Under the pieces are notes generated by a model. It was not told where the DNA came from. It searched no databases and saw only the letters and a list, made by a program, of their open reading frames with translations. Shown here piece by piece: positions 34,954 through 44,406 of a stretch of 64,000 nucleotides of DNA. Position 1 is the stretch's first letter. Each line of letters starts with the position of its first letter. The translations under genes and the position numbers were made by a program. This stretch comes from Butyrivibrio sp. (GTDB lineage Bacteria; Bacillota; Clostridia; Lachnospirales; Lachnospiraceae), in assembly GCF_015056685.1 (NCBI RefSeq), contig NZ_SVFW01000011.1, forward strand, positions 25,560 through 89,559, given 5' to 3'.

Positions 34954-36531
34954 CTAAATTGGCGCCAGTCTTACATCACCTTCTTTTACAACAAATCTGC
35001 TATATTGAACCGGCTTTTTTACTATCATGGACAATTCCCCAATGTTCACGGTAGTACCGGGATAAGCAGTCCCCTCTACAATTACTTCAGCCTCTTTGGC
35101 CTCCTGAAGCTTTTCCATCAACTGAGTATATTCCTCGGCATCATTTTCAATGCTTTCAGTTAATGTTTTATTCATATCTATCAGCTTTTTAACACTGGCA
35201 ACCTGTTCCGGTGAGAACTTGGCACCAGCCTTAAGCATCTTGCTAAATCCATCAATAGTCGGCTTTATACTCTCTATATTTTTCTGCGATAAAGCCATAT
35301 TTTTCTGAAGTTCTTTTAATCTTACTTTAAGCTGCGGATCAGAGCCCACATCTATTATTGTATTGGCTCCCATTTCTGATCCCAGGATCTTGGCCTGTAC
35401 TTTATCGGCAGCAATTACCTTTCCACCTGCGATAAAGCCTCTTTTTCCGGTAACATTTACTTCTGTTCCGGATGAAACATTTGAATGAAGGATACATTCA
35501 CTTGTAACGCTTCCCTTTGCTGTTATTGTAGCATTTTCTATAAACTTTGTAACTACATTTCCGCCGGCAATTATATTTCCGCCCGCTTTTGCTCCGCACT
35601 CCAAAATAATGTCAGAGCCTGCCTCAAGTGTTGCGCCTTCAACGATTCCCTTAACAACTATGTTTCCGCCTGCTTTAACAGAAAAATTAGATGCCACAAC
35701 TCCCTTAACGACAACGCTTCCTTCATAATCTATATTTCCGGTAGCAACATCTACATTTTCAAGGGTAAGAACATCTGAAACAGTAACTTTTCCCTCTTTT
35801 ACAGTCACATGTCCTGACTTTTCCGCCTTTAATGTCATTTTATCTTCAGATAAAACAGTATTCTTGCCATATTTTATAAATGTTGTCTTAACAGCAGCAG
35901 GTTTTATGTTTTCACCATAGATATTTATGCCCGGCTCGCCTAACACTTCTTTGTGGAGAGTTGCCAAAAGATCTCCCTCATTTACGTTGTTTATGAGATT
36001 GAGATTAAAATAATCTACGCTTCCATCCTCTTTAAGAGTAGGTTTTGCTCTCAGATTGGTATTGAAATGGTATTCAACTTTTGCGTTTTGTCCCTGCTTA
36101 ACAGGTTTACCCTGACAGATAAGGATTTCTTTACAGTATTCTCTGTGTTCAAAGAATTTATGTATATTATCAGTCTGTATGCCATAAGAATACTTCCTGT
36201 AAGCAAGAGTATCCATAATCTCTTTTTCCGTCAAAAGCTCAGCGCCTTCAGTCGGAGGAAAAAAATAAGCTGTGACAGTCATATGATCCTTGGAAACGTC
36301 GAACTTTACGCTTTCTCTTTCCGGAAGAATCTTAGCTTCAGAAATAATGACAACGTCATCCTCTGCTTTTGTCACAGCTTCATTTAACACAACAACATCA
36401 TATTGAATTTTTCTATCTTCCAGGTAATCACGAACAACATTCACATCCAGAGCTTCATCTCCGTTAGTAGGAGGAAAAACCCTGATTCCTGTGCCATTAT
36501 CAGTAATTACCAACTGGAAATAACCATGCAT
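34954..36531 (-). CDS. fapA: FapA-family protein (DUF342)
   Basis: This 525-residue protein has an N-terminal domain and a long central right-handed beta-helix made of short Gly-containing repeats (GNIVVKGIVEGATLEAGSDI, CGAKAGGNIIAGGNVV). A coiled coil with a DUF342-type tail follows. It belongs to the FapA/DUF342 family often encoded beside sigma-28 in clostridia. The beta-helix resembles the MinC C-terminal domain. It lies 12 bases after sigD. The molecular role is not established. Confidence 0.85.
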   Translation of the reverse strand: MHGYFQLVITDNGTGIRVFPPTNGDEALDVNVVRDYLEDRKIQYDVVVLNEAVTKAEDDVVIISEAKILPERESVKFDVSKDHMTVTAYFFPPTEGAELLTEKEIMDTLAYRKYSYGIQTDNIHKFFEHREYCKEILICQGKPVKQGQNAKVEYHFNTNLRAKPTLKEDGSVDYFNLNLINNVNEGDLLATLHKEVLGEPGINIYGENIKPAAVKTTFIKYGKNTVLSEDKMTLKAEKSGHVTVKEGKVTVSDVLTLENVDVATGNIDYEGSVVVKGVVASNFSVKAGGNIVVKGIVEGATLEAGSDIILECGAKAGGNIIAGGNVVTKFIENATITAKGSVTSECILHSNVSSGTEVNVTGKRGFIAGGKVIAADKVQAKILGSEMGANTIIDVGSDPQLKVRLKELQKNMALSQKNIESIKPTIDGFSKMLKAGAKFSPEQVASVKKLIDMNKTLTESIENDAEEYTQLMEKLQEAKEAEVIVEGTAYPGTTVNIGELSMIVKKPVQYSRFVVKEGDVRLAPI

Positions 36532-36543
36532 ATTAAACCATCC

Positions 36544-37317
36544 TTATCTGGAACTTGTTATTATCCCCAAATAATCACCAAGTTTGTTTCTCATCTTCTG
36601 CAGTGCCTTTGTATGAAGCTGCGAAACACGTGATTCTGAAACCTCCAGGACTTCACTTATTTCCTTCAATGTAAGCTCCTCATAGTAATAAAGGAGGATA
36701 ACTTTCTTTTCTTTATCTGTAAGAAGCTCTAAAGATTCAGCAAGCATCTTCTTGAGCTCTTCTTTTTCAACAGCATCTTCAGGCTTAACAAAGCCTGCGC
36801 TGTGATTATTGGCATCTTCAGTAATATCAGCCCCCTGGTCCATAAATTCATTGAGGGATACAACGCCTGTAACCTTCATCTGATTCTGCCAGTTCTGATA
36901 TTCATCTTCTGAAATATCCATTTTAGCGGCTATTTCAGCATCAGTGGCAACATGGCCACTATCCCTTTCGATCTCTCTGATTGCAGCATCGATCTTTTTC
37001 TGACGCTGTCTGATGGTTCTGGGAATCCAGTCCATCTTTCTTATCTGGTCAAGAATTGCACCACGAATACGAAGGCTTGCGTAAGTCTCAAACTTAACAT
37101 CCTTCATAAGATCAAATTTATCTATAGCATCAATAAGACCAAAAATGCCATAACCTACAAGATCATCATATTCAACATTAAAGCCCAGATACATACTAAG
37201 TCTGCCTGCAACAAGTTTAACAAGAGGAGCATATTCCAGAATAAGCTTTTCTCTTATATCAGCAGATTTTGACTTATTATATTCTGTCCATAACTTATTT
37301 CTGCCTGCCTCATCCAT
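36544..37317 (-). CDS. sigD: Flagellar sigma factor SigD/FliA (sigma-28)
   Basis: This 257-residue protein has complete regions 2 (LVKLVAGRLSMYLG, YDDLVGYGIFGLIDAIDKFD, FETYASLRIRGAILDQIRKMDW), 3 and 4 (LTDKEKKVILLYYYEELTLK, VSESRVSQLHTKALQKMR). It directs RNA polymerase to late flagellar and chemotaxis promoters of the TAAA-N15-CCGATAT type. A candidate site of this type is at 63934-63959. It follows the small membrane protein gene and precedes fapA in the operon. FlgM is not in the window. Confidence 0.96.
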   Translation of the reverse strand: MDEAGRNKLWTEYNKSKSADIREKLILEYAPLVKLVAGRLSMYLGFNVEYDDLVGYGIFGLIDAIDKFDLMKDVKFETYASLRIRGAILDQIRKMDWIPRTIRQRQKKIDAAIREIERDSGHVATDAEIAAKMDISEDEYQNWQNQMKVTGVVSLNEFMDQGADITEDANNHSAGFVKPEDAVEKEELKKMLAESLELLTDKEKKVILLYYYEELTLKEISEVLEVSESRVSQLHTKALQKMRNKLGDYLGIITSSR

Positions 37318-37343
37318 GCATCAGATCCCCAAATCCTTTTATT

Positions 37344-37691
37344 TTATAGAATGTCTTTTATTTCTAAAGAATCTGTTTCCTCGCCGTTTTCACCATTTGC
37401 CTCTGCTTCCATGGCTGCCCTTGATTCCTCTTCAAGCCTTTCTGCTTCGGCCTTTTCTGCCATAGCCTTCTCATAATTAATTTCAATAAATCTTGTGATC
37501 ATCTTTTCTGTCAAAAGACCTATCACAAGAAATATAACAACAGTGGCGAAAACAATCACAAACCAATCACCCACAGGATAGTGCTTAAAGTACGTAAAAA
37601 CTGCAATGACAGCTGTACTTGAAAGCACTATCAGCGGAGTGATCAGCTTTGTATTAAACTTTTTTAATTCATCTTCATTATCGGTATTCAT
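37344..37691 (-). CDS. Small membrane protein of the flagellar operon, unknown
   Basis: This 115-residue protein has two membrane helices (about 17-33 and 43-62) and an acidic, Ala/Glu-rich cytoplasmic tail that looks like a short coiled coil. No known domain is visible. Its start overlaps the cheD stop by four bases (ATGA-type), and sigD follows after 26 bases, so it is part of the operon. Its position suggests a Lachnospiraceae-specific accessory. No function can be assigned. Confidence 0.7.
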   Translation of the reverse strand: MNTDNEDELKKFNTKLITPLIVLSSTAVIAVFTYFKHYPVGDWFVIVFATVVIFLVIGLLTEKMITRFIEINYEKAMAEKAEAERLEEESRAAMEAEANGENGEETDSLEIKDIL

Positions 37692-38173
37692 ATAATCTTT
37701 TCTGGTTTTCCAACAGCTCTGATTACATAGTTACCATTTTCCGGATAAAAAATGACCGTTCTTCCATATGAATCGCCTGTGTCCTGAGCAAGAACCGGAA
37801 TATTGAGCTCTTTTAACTTTTTTAAAGAAGCTGCAACATTTCTGTCTCCAACCCTCATGGACTGGGATGACGACTGAAACGCAAACATCTGCGCTCCACC
37901 TGCAATCTTAGCAACAAGCCTTGTCTTATTGGCTCCCTTTGCTACGATCTGTTTCACCAGTTCTTCAATTCCTGTATCCGCAAATTTAGGAATATTAGAA
38001 TTGTTCTTAATCTCAGTTGAATCCGGCAGCATAACATGTGCAAGTCCGCCAATCTTGGTTACAGGATCCCTAATTGCAATTCCAACACAGGACCCAAGTC
38101 CCAATGTCGTAATTCCGTCAGGGCTGACACAAATATTCAGATCGGCCATTCCAACCTTTATTATTTGACTCAT
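37688..38173 (-). CDS. cheD: Chemoreceptor glutamine deamidase CheD
   Basis: This 161-residue protein has the CheD catalytic Cys in TLGLGSCVGI and the His in GGLAHVMLP. It deamidates glutamines in chemoreceptors and forms a complex with CheC. It lies 14 bases after cheC, and its stop overlaps the start of the next gene. The presence of CheC, CheD and CheB without CheV points to a Bacillus/Thermotoga-like adaptation system. Confidence 0.95.
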   Translation of the reverse strand: MSQIIKVGMADLNICVSPDGITTLGLGSCVGIAIRDPVTKIGGLAHVMLPDSTEIKNNSNIPKFADTGIEELVKQIVAKGANKTRLVAKIAGGAQMFAFQSSSQSMRVGDRNVAASLKKLKELNIPVLAQDTGDSYGRTVIFYPENGNYVIRAVGKPEKII

Positions 38174-38187
38174 AAGTCGCCCCTTCG

Positions 38188-38820
38188 TTAAAGTGAAACA
38201 TCTCCCATTCCAAGTGAAGAGAGAATCTTACTGTAACCATCCATATCAGGTAAAAGAATAAAATATCCGCTAAGCTTAAGTTCATCAAAGAACTGTGTCT
38301 CAATAAGCAGGATCTTGTCACCCATCATTCCAAACTGAATAGCAGGAACGCTAAGGATCGCAGCCGCCATATCAATTGCAACATATGGTATAGATGGCAC
38401 AAGTTTTAGGTTAGTCATCATAGACAGGGAGTTAAGATATGATCCTGTAATGATGTTACCTACTTCTTTTAAGGCCGACATTTCTACCTCATCAAAATCA
38501 GCCTCTTCAGGCTTTGCCCCTGTGCCCATAAGTTTATCTACAAGGTGTCTGGCAGCCTGCTTTCCAAGAAGGAACATGATACTTCCATCAATATCTCCTT
38601 CTACAGCAAGATAAATACCTGCCATGATCTTTTCAGCTCCGCCCATCAGATCGCCTACATCCTTAAAATCAAGAAGTCTTACCTGAGGAACAGACATATC
38701 AACCTTAGTACCTATCATCTGTGCAAGTGCTGTTGTGGCATTTCCTGCACCAATATTACCCAGCTCTTTTAATACGTCAAAGTACTGGCTGGATAAGTTA
38801 TCCAAACTCATTTCACCCAT
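38188..38820 (-). CDS. cheC: CheY-P phosphatase CheC
   Basis: This 210-residue protein has two CheC/FliY-type active sites. They are ELGNIGAGNATTALA near the N terminus and ALKEVGNIITGSYLNSL in the second half, both with the E-x2-N pattern. It dephosphorylates CheY-P and binds CheD. It is located between cheW and cheD. Confidence 0.95.
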   Translation of the reverse strand: MGEMSLDNLSSQYFDVLKELGNIGAGNATTALAQMIGTKVDMSVPQVRLLDFKDVGDLMGGAEKIMAGIYLAVEGDIDGSIMFLLGKQAARHLVDKLMGTGAKPEEADFDEVEMSALKEVGNIITGSYLNSLSMMTNLKLVPSIPYVAIDMAAAILSVPAIQFGMMGDKILLIETQFFDELKLSGYFILLPDMDGYSKILSSLGMGDVSL

Positions 38821-38833
38821 TAGTTATCCTCCA

Positions 38834-39328
38834 TCAGCTGGCATTTGATGCTTTTTCCTTTGCTTCCTTATCTGAAACAACTGCTTCCAGGTCGAGAATC
38901 GAAACCAGGCCACCTTCATAATGGCCAACACCACTTACAAATGAACCATTTGATTTTGCCTTTTTGTCATCATATCTGACCTTCTCAACGTTATTGGAAT
39001 CGATCGTAAGGACCTGATTAACCTGATCAACAATAATGCCTACCAGATCACCGGAATCTGTCTTGAGGATAATGATCCTGGATTTATTTGTGATCTCATC
39101 TTCAGCAAGTCCCATCTTCATGCGAACGCTCATTACAGGAACAATCTCACCACGGATATTGATAACGCCCTTAAGGTACTCATCAACCTGTGGAACTCTT
39201 GTGATCTGCTGCATTCTAACAATGTTGTCAATGAATTTGATATTGATGCCATACTGCTCATCATCAATTTTGATAACAATATACTGGATAAGTTCTCCTA
39301 CATCGGAATTATCTCTAAGTTCGTTCAT
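38834..39328 (-). CDS. cheW: Chemotaxis coupling protein CheW
   Basis: This 164-residue protein has a single CheW SH3-like double barrel (IQYIVIKIDDEQYGINI, VINIRGEIVPV, LVGIIVDQVNQVL). It links chemoreceptors to CheA. It lies 33 bases after cheA. The C-terminal tail of about 15 residues is charged. Receptor genes are not in the window. Confidence 0.96.
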   Translation of the reverse strand: MNELRDNSDVGELIQYIVIKIDDEQYGINIKFIDNIVRMQQITRVPQVDEYLKGVINIRGEIVPVMSVRMKMGLAEDEITNKSRIIILKTDSGDLVGIIVDQVNQVLTIDSNNVEKVRYDDKKAKSNGSFVSGVGHYEGGLVSILDLEAVVSDKEAKEKASNAS

Positions 39329-39361
39329 CTTTATTCTCCTTTACCAACCTTAAGGTTCAAA

Positions 39362-41494
39362 TCAGAAAATAGAATTAGTATCAAGGATAAGAGCAATCTC
39401 GCCATCGCCAAGGATTGTAGCACCACTTATCAGTTTGCACTTGTTGGTGTACTTTCCAAGAGGTTTGATAACGATTTCCTGCTGGCCCATGAGTTCATCT
39501 ATTACAAGACCTGCAAGCTGGTCACCCTTTCTGGCAATAACAACAACCATATCCTCCTCTGGGTTCTTTGTGGACTCAGTATCAAGAACTTCACTAAGTC
39601 TGATAAGAGGAAGAACGCTGCCACGAAGATTGATAACTTCCTTATTTTCTACAAACTTGATATCAGAAGGTGAAACATCTTCAATACTCTGAATTGAATC
39701 AAGAGGAATAGCGTACTTTTCTTCACCGATGATAACCATGAGAGCCTGAATAATAGCAAGTGTAAGAGGAAGTCTGATAATCCATGTGGATCCTTCTCCA
39801 AGTTTTGTCTTAACAGTTACTTCACCTGAAAGGGATTCAACTTTTGACTTAACAACGTCAAGTCCTACACCTCTACCTGAAATTTCAGATACCTGCTTAG
39901 CTGTTGAGAAGCCTGGGTGGAACAAGAGCTCTACGCACTGTTTCTCAGTTAAAAGAGCTGCCTGATCAGGAGAAACAACTCCCTTTTCAATGGCCTTATT
40001 CTTTACAGCCTCAGCATCAATACCATTACCATCATCACCAACTTCGATAACAACGCTGTTACCATCCTGGAATGCATGAAGGAAAATCTGTCCTACTTCA
40101 GGCTTGCCGCGCTGTGCACGAAGTTCTGCAGATTCGATACCATGGTCTGCACTGTTTCTGATAAGATGCATCAGAGGATCACCAATCTCATCTACAACGG
40201 TACGGTCCATTTCAGTGTCTTCACCAGTCATGGTAAGTTCCATCTTCTTGCCAAGAGTCTTATTAAGATCTCTGATCATACGAGGGAATTTCTGAAGAAC
40301 ACTCTCAATAGGCACCATTCGAACTTTCATAACTGATTCATGAAGGTTTGTGGTTACACTTTCAAGGTATTCGATCTGTTCATTTACATTTCCGTTGCTA
40401 ACTCCTGATGTATTTGCCGCTGATATAAGCGAGTTCTTGGCAATGATAAGCTCACTCACAAGATTCATTAATACATCCAGCTTTTCAATATCAACACGGA
40501 CTGTTCTATTAACAACAGGTTTGCCGACAGGCTTCTTGCCACCGGCACCGCCACCAGTTCCCGCTGCTGCAGGCTTATTCTGTGCAGGTGCTGCAGGTTT
40601 CGTTTCTTCAGGCTTACTTGTTGTAGAAGCTTCAGCTGCAGGTGCGGCTTCAGACTTTTCTTCAGCCGGCTTTGCACCACTAGGGTCATATTCGCCGCAT
40701 TCACAGCCTTCAACCTCAGAAACAGACTTTACAATTTCTTCAACCTTTTCTTTTGACTCATCAGTAATAAGGATCAGGCTGAAAGAAAAATCAAATTTTT
40801 CATCTTCAATATCCTGGGTATTAGGCTCAGAAACAGCAATCTCACCAATTTCTTCCAGTCCCTTAAATACAAGAAAACCTCTTGCAGCTTTAAGAATACA
40901 GGACTCCTGGATATGTACTGTAACGCCATAGATCTTCTTACCCTGGCTTTTTGCTTCTTCTAATGTGGATTTAACAGACGGATCAAGGCGAATAGCCCTG
41001 TAATCCGAAGAACCGTCAGCTCCTTCAGCAGGTCCATCAGCAGGCGCAGCTTCAGCTGCCGGAGCACTTTCTGCAGGCGCAGCAGCTGCAGCAGGTGCTG
41101 CTTCCCCGCCACCACCACTTCTGATATCTGCGAGAGCTTTTATGATATCCTTATGTTCATCAGTACCTTCGTCCTGATTCTCGGTGATATTATCAACATA
41201 TTCCTGAATAGCGTCAAGGCACTGAAGGAGAACATCAATGTCGGCAGATTTTATCTTAATCTTGCCGCCACGAACATCAGAGAAAACATCTTCCATGTCA
41301 TGAGTAAGATTCTGCATTCTTGTATAGCCCATAGTTCCTGCCATACCCTTCATAGAATGTGCAGAACGGAAGATCTCATTAATGCAATCTTCGTTCTCAG
41401 GATCCTGCTCAAGAATCATAATGTTATCATTAAGTGACTGAAGGTGCTCCTTTGCTTCATCGAGAAAGACACTTAGATACTGGGATACATCCAT
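39362..41494 (-). CDS. cheA: Chemotaxis histidine kinase CheA
   Basis: This 710-residue protein has the P1 phosphotransfer domain (IFRSAHSMKGMAGTMGY, His about 46-48), an Ala/Pro-rich linker, a P2 CheY-docking domain (about 165-270), and a second Ala/Pro/Gly-rich linker. It continues with P3, the P4 kinase domain (LMHLIRNSADHGIE, GDDGNGID, SGRGVGLDVV) and the P5 CheW-like domain. It phosphorylates CheY and CheB. The start follows GGAGG with a spacing of 10. A gap of 146 bases with a hairpin and a sigma-28-like -10 box separates it from cheB. Confidence 0.97.
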   Translation of the reverse strand: MDVSQYLSVFLDEAKEHLQSLNDNIMILEQDPENEDCINEIFRSAHSMKGMAGTMGYTRMQNLTHDMEDVFSDVRGGKIKIKSADIDVLLQCLDAIQEYVDNITENQDEGTDEHKDIIKALADIRSGGGGEAAPAAAAAPAESAPAAEAAPADGPAEGADGSSDYRAIRLDPSVKSTLEEAKSQGKKIYGVTVHIQESCILKAARGFLVFKGLEEIGEIAVSEPNTQDIEDEKFDFSFSLILITDESKEKVEEIVKSVSEVEGCECGEYDPSGAKPAEEKSEAAPAAEASTTSKPEETKPAAPAQNKPAAAGTGGGAGGKKPVGKPVVNRTVRVDIEKLDVLMNLVSELIIAKNSLISAANTSGVSNGNVNEQIEYLESVTTNLHESVMKVRMVPIESVLQKFPRMIRDLNKTLGKKMELTMTGEDTEMDRTVVDEIGDPLMHLIRNSADHGIESAELRAQRGKPEVGQIFLHAFQDGNSVVIEVGDDGNGIDAEAVKNKAIEKGVVSPDQAALLTEKQCVELLFHPGFSTAKQVSEISGRGVGLDVVKSKVESLSGEVTVKTKLGEGSTWIIRLPLTLAIIQALMVIIGEEKYAIPLDSIQSIEDVSPSDIKFVENKEVINLRGSVLPLIRLSEVLDTESTKNPEEDMVVVIARKGDQLAGLVIDELMGQQEIVIKPLGKYTNKCKLISGATILGDGEIALILDTNSIF

Positions 41495-41533
41495 AACTAT
41501 TTTACCTCCATATTAAAAAAGTGATAGGTCTTT

Positions 41534-41579
41534 CAAAAGTATAATCTTATTATCGCATACTTTTGAACATATTATCGGC
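41534..41579 (-). promoter_or_regulatory. Hairpin and sigma-28-like -10 box upstream of cheA
   Basis: A 9-bp inverted repeat CAAAAGTAT/ATACTTTTG (41534-41542 and 41557-41565) lies in the 146-base cheB-cheA gap. Just upstream on the minus strand GCCGATAA (41572-41579) equals a sigma-28 -10 box, but the expected TAAA at 15 bases is missing. A separate cheA promoter is possible but unproven. Confidence 0.35.
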
Positions 41580-41640
41580 TTTTTGAATGGAGGAATGCAG
41601 AAAAAAAACTTAAAGAAGTATTAAAAGAATATGAAATCCC

Positions 41641-42711
41641 TCAATTCACGCCGACATTCATTATTATTTCCTGGGCTACGTTCTCAAGTTTTACAACCTG
41701 ATCCACAAGTCCAGCGTTTGCTAGAGCTTTGGGCATTCCATAAACGGTACAGGTACTTTCATCCTGACCGATTACATGAACTTTTTTCTTTGACTTTAAG
41801 TTCTTGATTCCTTCTGTTCCGTCAGCACCCATTCCGGTGAGGACCACACAACAAATCTCATCATAATCAGAATCCATTAAAGATTCATACATGAAGTTTG
41901 CACAAGGTCTTACACCTTCTCTGGTAGGACCATCAACGTAATGAATTACGCTCTTTGATCCGCTTTTAACTATGTGCATATGCTTGCCGCCTTTTGATAT
42001 GTAAACACATCCAGGAGCAAGAACATCACCTTCAGCCGCCTCTTTAACAGTTACCTCACTGAGAGAATCAAGTCTTTCAGCAAGAGAGGCTGTAAAGCCT
42101 TCCGGCATATGCTGAACAAGAACAACCGGGGTTTTAAGATTTTTAGGAAGTTTTGGAATTACAGACTGAAGAGCTCTTGGACCACCCGTCGATGATGCAA
42201 TCGCCACAATCCTGTTTCCGGTGATCTTACTTGCGGATTTGCTGACAAGCTCGACAACTTTCCTTGACTCCTTTGCTTCCTCAATGGAGAACGACCTTAC
42301 AGGCATCGGTGCTCTTGAATTGGCAACCGCCGCAAGGGTATCTATGAAATGCTTGGTGAAATCCTCACCTCTGCATTCAGATGCACGGTCTGGTTTATGA
42401 ACAAAATCAAGAGCTCCCAGATCAAGCGCATCCATTGTGACCTTGGCACCTTCTTTTGTATCAGTACTGGCCATCATGATCTTAGCTTTGATCTTATTTT
42501 TATGAAGCTCTTTTAATAATGTAATACCGTCCATTCTTGGCATGTTGATATCAAGAACGACAGCATCATAACTGTTCTTTTTGAGAAGCTCCAGACCTTC
42601 AACTCCATCTTTGGCCTTATCAACCACCTGGAATCTTGAATCTGAATTAATGATATCACTAAGAACAGTTCTCATGAGTGCAGAGTCATCAATAATCAAA
42701 ATTTTTTTCAT
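41641..42711 (-). CDS. cheB: Chemoreceptor methylesterase CheB
   Basis: This 356-residue protein has an N-terminal receiver domain (IIDDSALMRTVL, phospho-Asp in AVVLDINMPRMDG) and a methylesterase domain. The esterase triad residues sit in ASSTGGP, VQHMPEGF and TGMGADGTEG. It demethylates and deamidates receptors when phosphorylated by CheA. No cheR or cheY gene is in the window, so these lie elsewhere. It follows the PilZ gene by two bases. Confidence 0.97.
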   Translation of the reverse strand: MKKILIIDDSALMRTVLSDIINSDSRFQVVDKAKDGVEGLELLKKNSYDAVVLDINMPRMDGITLLKELHKNKIKAKIMMASTDTKEGAKVTMDALDLGALDFVHKPDRASECRGEDFTKHFIDTLAAVANSRAPMPVRSFSIEEAKESRKVVELVSKSASKITGNRIVAIASSTGGPRALQSVIPKLPKNLKTPVVLVQHMPEGFTASLAERLDSLSEVTVKEAAEGDVLAPGCVYISKGGKHMHIVKSGSKSVIHYVDGPTREGVRPCANFMYESLMDSDYDEICCVVLTGMGADGTEGIKNLKSKKKVHVIGQDESTCTVYGMPKALANAGLVDQVVKLENVAQEIIMNVGVN

Positions 42712-42713
42712 AA

Positions 42714-43436
42714 TTAAGTTTGCTTCTTTCTTATTTTTCGTTCTTCTTCGAAGATAAAATGTATGATATCTTCTCTGGAAGTCTCATCAATGTACAGGTA
42801 CTGAATACGGTGTTCATATAGCCCCGGCCTGTTCTCAAGTTCCTGAACCTTCAGAACATGGCATATCATTTCATACTCGTTTGAACTACCAGCTCCCGGA
42901 AGCTTATAGGAACAATAAATAGTATCACCCTCTTCATAGCGGAAATTTGCTACGAATCTAAGTCCTCCTCCACTTATATCTACAACAACGCTTCTCTGAA
43001 GCTGAACACCCGGATCAACAAGATATTTTCTGTTATTTTCAAATGCTTCCTTTTCTTCTTGGGAACATAGTCTGGATTTTAACTCCAGAGCGCAACTAAA
43101 TCTGTAGTATTCGCGTCTCTGTAATTTTTGTAACTCAGAAGTAAGATCCAAGACCAGAATATACATATTGTCGCTTCTATATCTATCGACAATTTTTGAA
43201 AAACATTGAAACAATCCTTTAGTACTGTAAAAACAAAGGCTGTACTCTCCATCTACAGGAAGAAGCACCAGTTTACCCTGTTCGAAAGGCATCAGGACTT
43301 CAATCCTGTCATCGGATGTAACATCCATAACCTTACTCATATAAATATGTTTGGTTCTGGAATCATCTTCCATCCAGATCTTTCCGGTAGCTTTTAACTC
43401 CACTTTTATTCCGGGTGATATATAATCACTGAGCAT
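42714..43436 (-). CDS. PilZ-domain c-di-GMP flagellar brake (YcgR-like)
   Basis: This 240-residue protein has an N-terminal YcgR-type domain (about 1-95) and a C-terminal PilZ domain. The c-di-GMP-binding residues are visible as LQRREYYRF (RxxxR) and DISGGG (D/NxSxxG). It should bind the second messenger and slow the motor or change switching. It lies between flhG and cheB, in keeping with direct action on the flagellum. Confidence 0.92.
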   Translation of the reverse strand: MLSDYISPGIKVELKATGKIWMEDDSRTKHIYMSKVMDVTSDDRIEVLMPFEQGKLVLLPVDGEYSLCFYSTKGLFQCFSKIVDRYRSDNMYILVLDLTSELQKLQRREYYRFSCALELKSRLCSQEEKEAFENNRKYLVDPGVQLQRSVVVDISGGGLRFVANFRYEEGDTIYCSYKLPGAGSSNEYEMICHVLKVQELENRPGLYEHRIQYLYIDETSREDIIHFIFEEERKIRKKQT

Positions 43437-43453
43437 TAATTAGTTCTCTCCAT

Positions 43454-44389
43454 TCATTGTGTATTTGGTGCACTACCAATAATGTTAGGACCTGCTGAAG
43501 GCAATGAACTCAGTTTTCTTCCTGTAATAATATGTGAAAAGAAAGCTGCCATTCCCCTTGGTTTAATAAGTGCGGTATCCGTTGGATTCATAAGCTGTGT
43601 TGCAATAGATTCAAATGCCTTTACAGATTTGGCATTTGGATACTGTATTGAAACTGGCGATTGCTGCATCACACTTCTTGATAACATCTGATCCTGGGGT
43701 ATTGCCCCCATATAAGTTAACGGCAATTTTAAATATCTGGCAACCACAGCATTTAACTTGTTAAAAAGCTGTTGCCCCTCCTCCGCTGATGACACTCTGT
43801 TCGATACTACTTTTACTTTAGTATCCTCTTTTGAAAATCGTTGTGACTGATTAAGTGCCTTTAGTAGTGAATAGGAATCAGTTATAGATGTGGGCTCAGG
43901 CGTTGTCACAAGTATGATCTCGCCACTTGCAACCAAAAATTCCATAACTGCATCAGATATTCCTGCACCTGTATCTATTATTATTATATCAGCAATTGCG
44001 TCAAGTTCCGCAAGATTAACAATAATGTAGACCAGATAATCACGACTAAGGTTATACATGCCGGAAATACCCGAGCCGCCTGAAATAAAGCCAACTCCTT
44101 CAGGTCCCCAGGTGATTATGTCTTTTATATTTTTTCCCTGATAGATTAAGTCGCAAAGATTATGTTTTGGAACAGTTCCAAACATGATCTCAATATTAGC
44201 AAGTCCAAAATCCGCATCGAGAATTATAACTCTTTTGCCCATTCTCTTGAACTGGATTGCCAGATTTATCGCGACATTTGATTTACCAACACCACCTTTG
44301 CCACTTGTAACTGTAATTATCCTGGCAAGAGGTCTGGCGGGCTTATTTGAATTCTTAATAATATTTCTAAGCTGTTGTGCCTGATCCAT
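43454..44389 (-). CDS. flhG: Flagellar number regulator FlhG (MinD-like ATPase)
   Basis: This 311-residue protein has the deviant Walker A TSGKGGVGKSNVAINLA, the LDADFGLANIEIMFG switch, and DTGAGISDAV. The N terminus (DQAQQLRNIIKN) matches the FlhG motif that activates FlhF GTPase. It controls flagellar number and position. It directly follows flhF (17 bases). The C-terminal tail is Pro/Ser/Gly-rich. Confidence 0.94.
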   Translation of the reverse strand: MDQAQQLRNIIKNSNKPARPLARIITVTSGKGGVGKSNVAINLAIQFKRMGKRVIILDADFGLANIEIMFGTVPKHNLCDLIYQGKNIKDIITWGPEGVGFISGGSGISGMYNLSRDYLVYIIVNLAELDAIADIIIIDTGAGISDAVMEFLVASGEIILVTTPEPTSITDSYSLLKALNQSQRFSKEDTKVKVVSNRVSSAEEGQQLFNKLNAVVARYLKLPLTYMGAIPQDQMLSRSVMQQSPVSIQYPNAKSVKAFESIATQLMNPTDTALIKPRGMAAFFSHIITGRKLSSLPSAGPNIIGSAPNTQ

Positions 44390-44406
44390 AAACTACCCCA
44401 ACAAAT

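Noticed and set aside
40350..40931. 193-codon plus-strand open frame
   Set aside because: It lies antisense to the Ala/Pro-rich linkers of cheA and has no recognisable domain.
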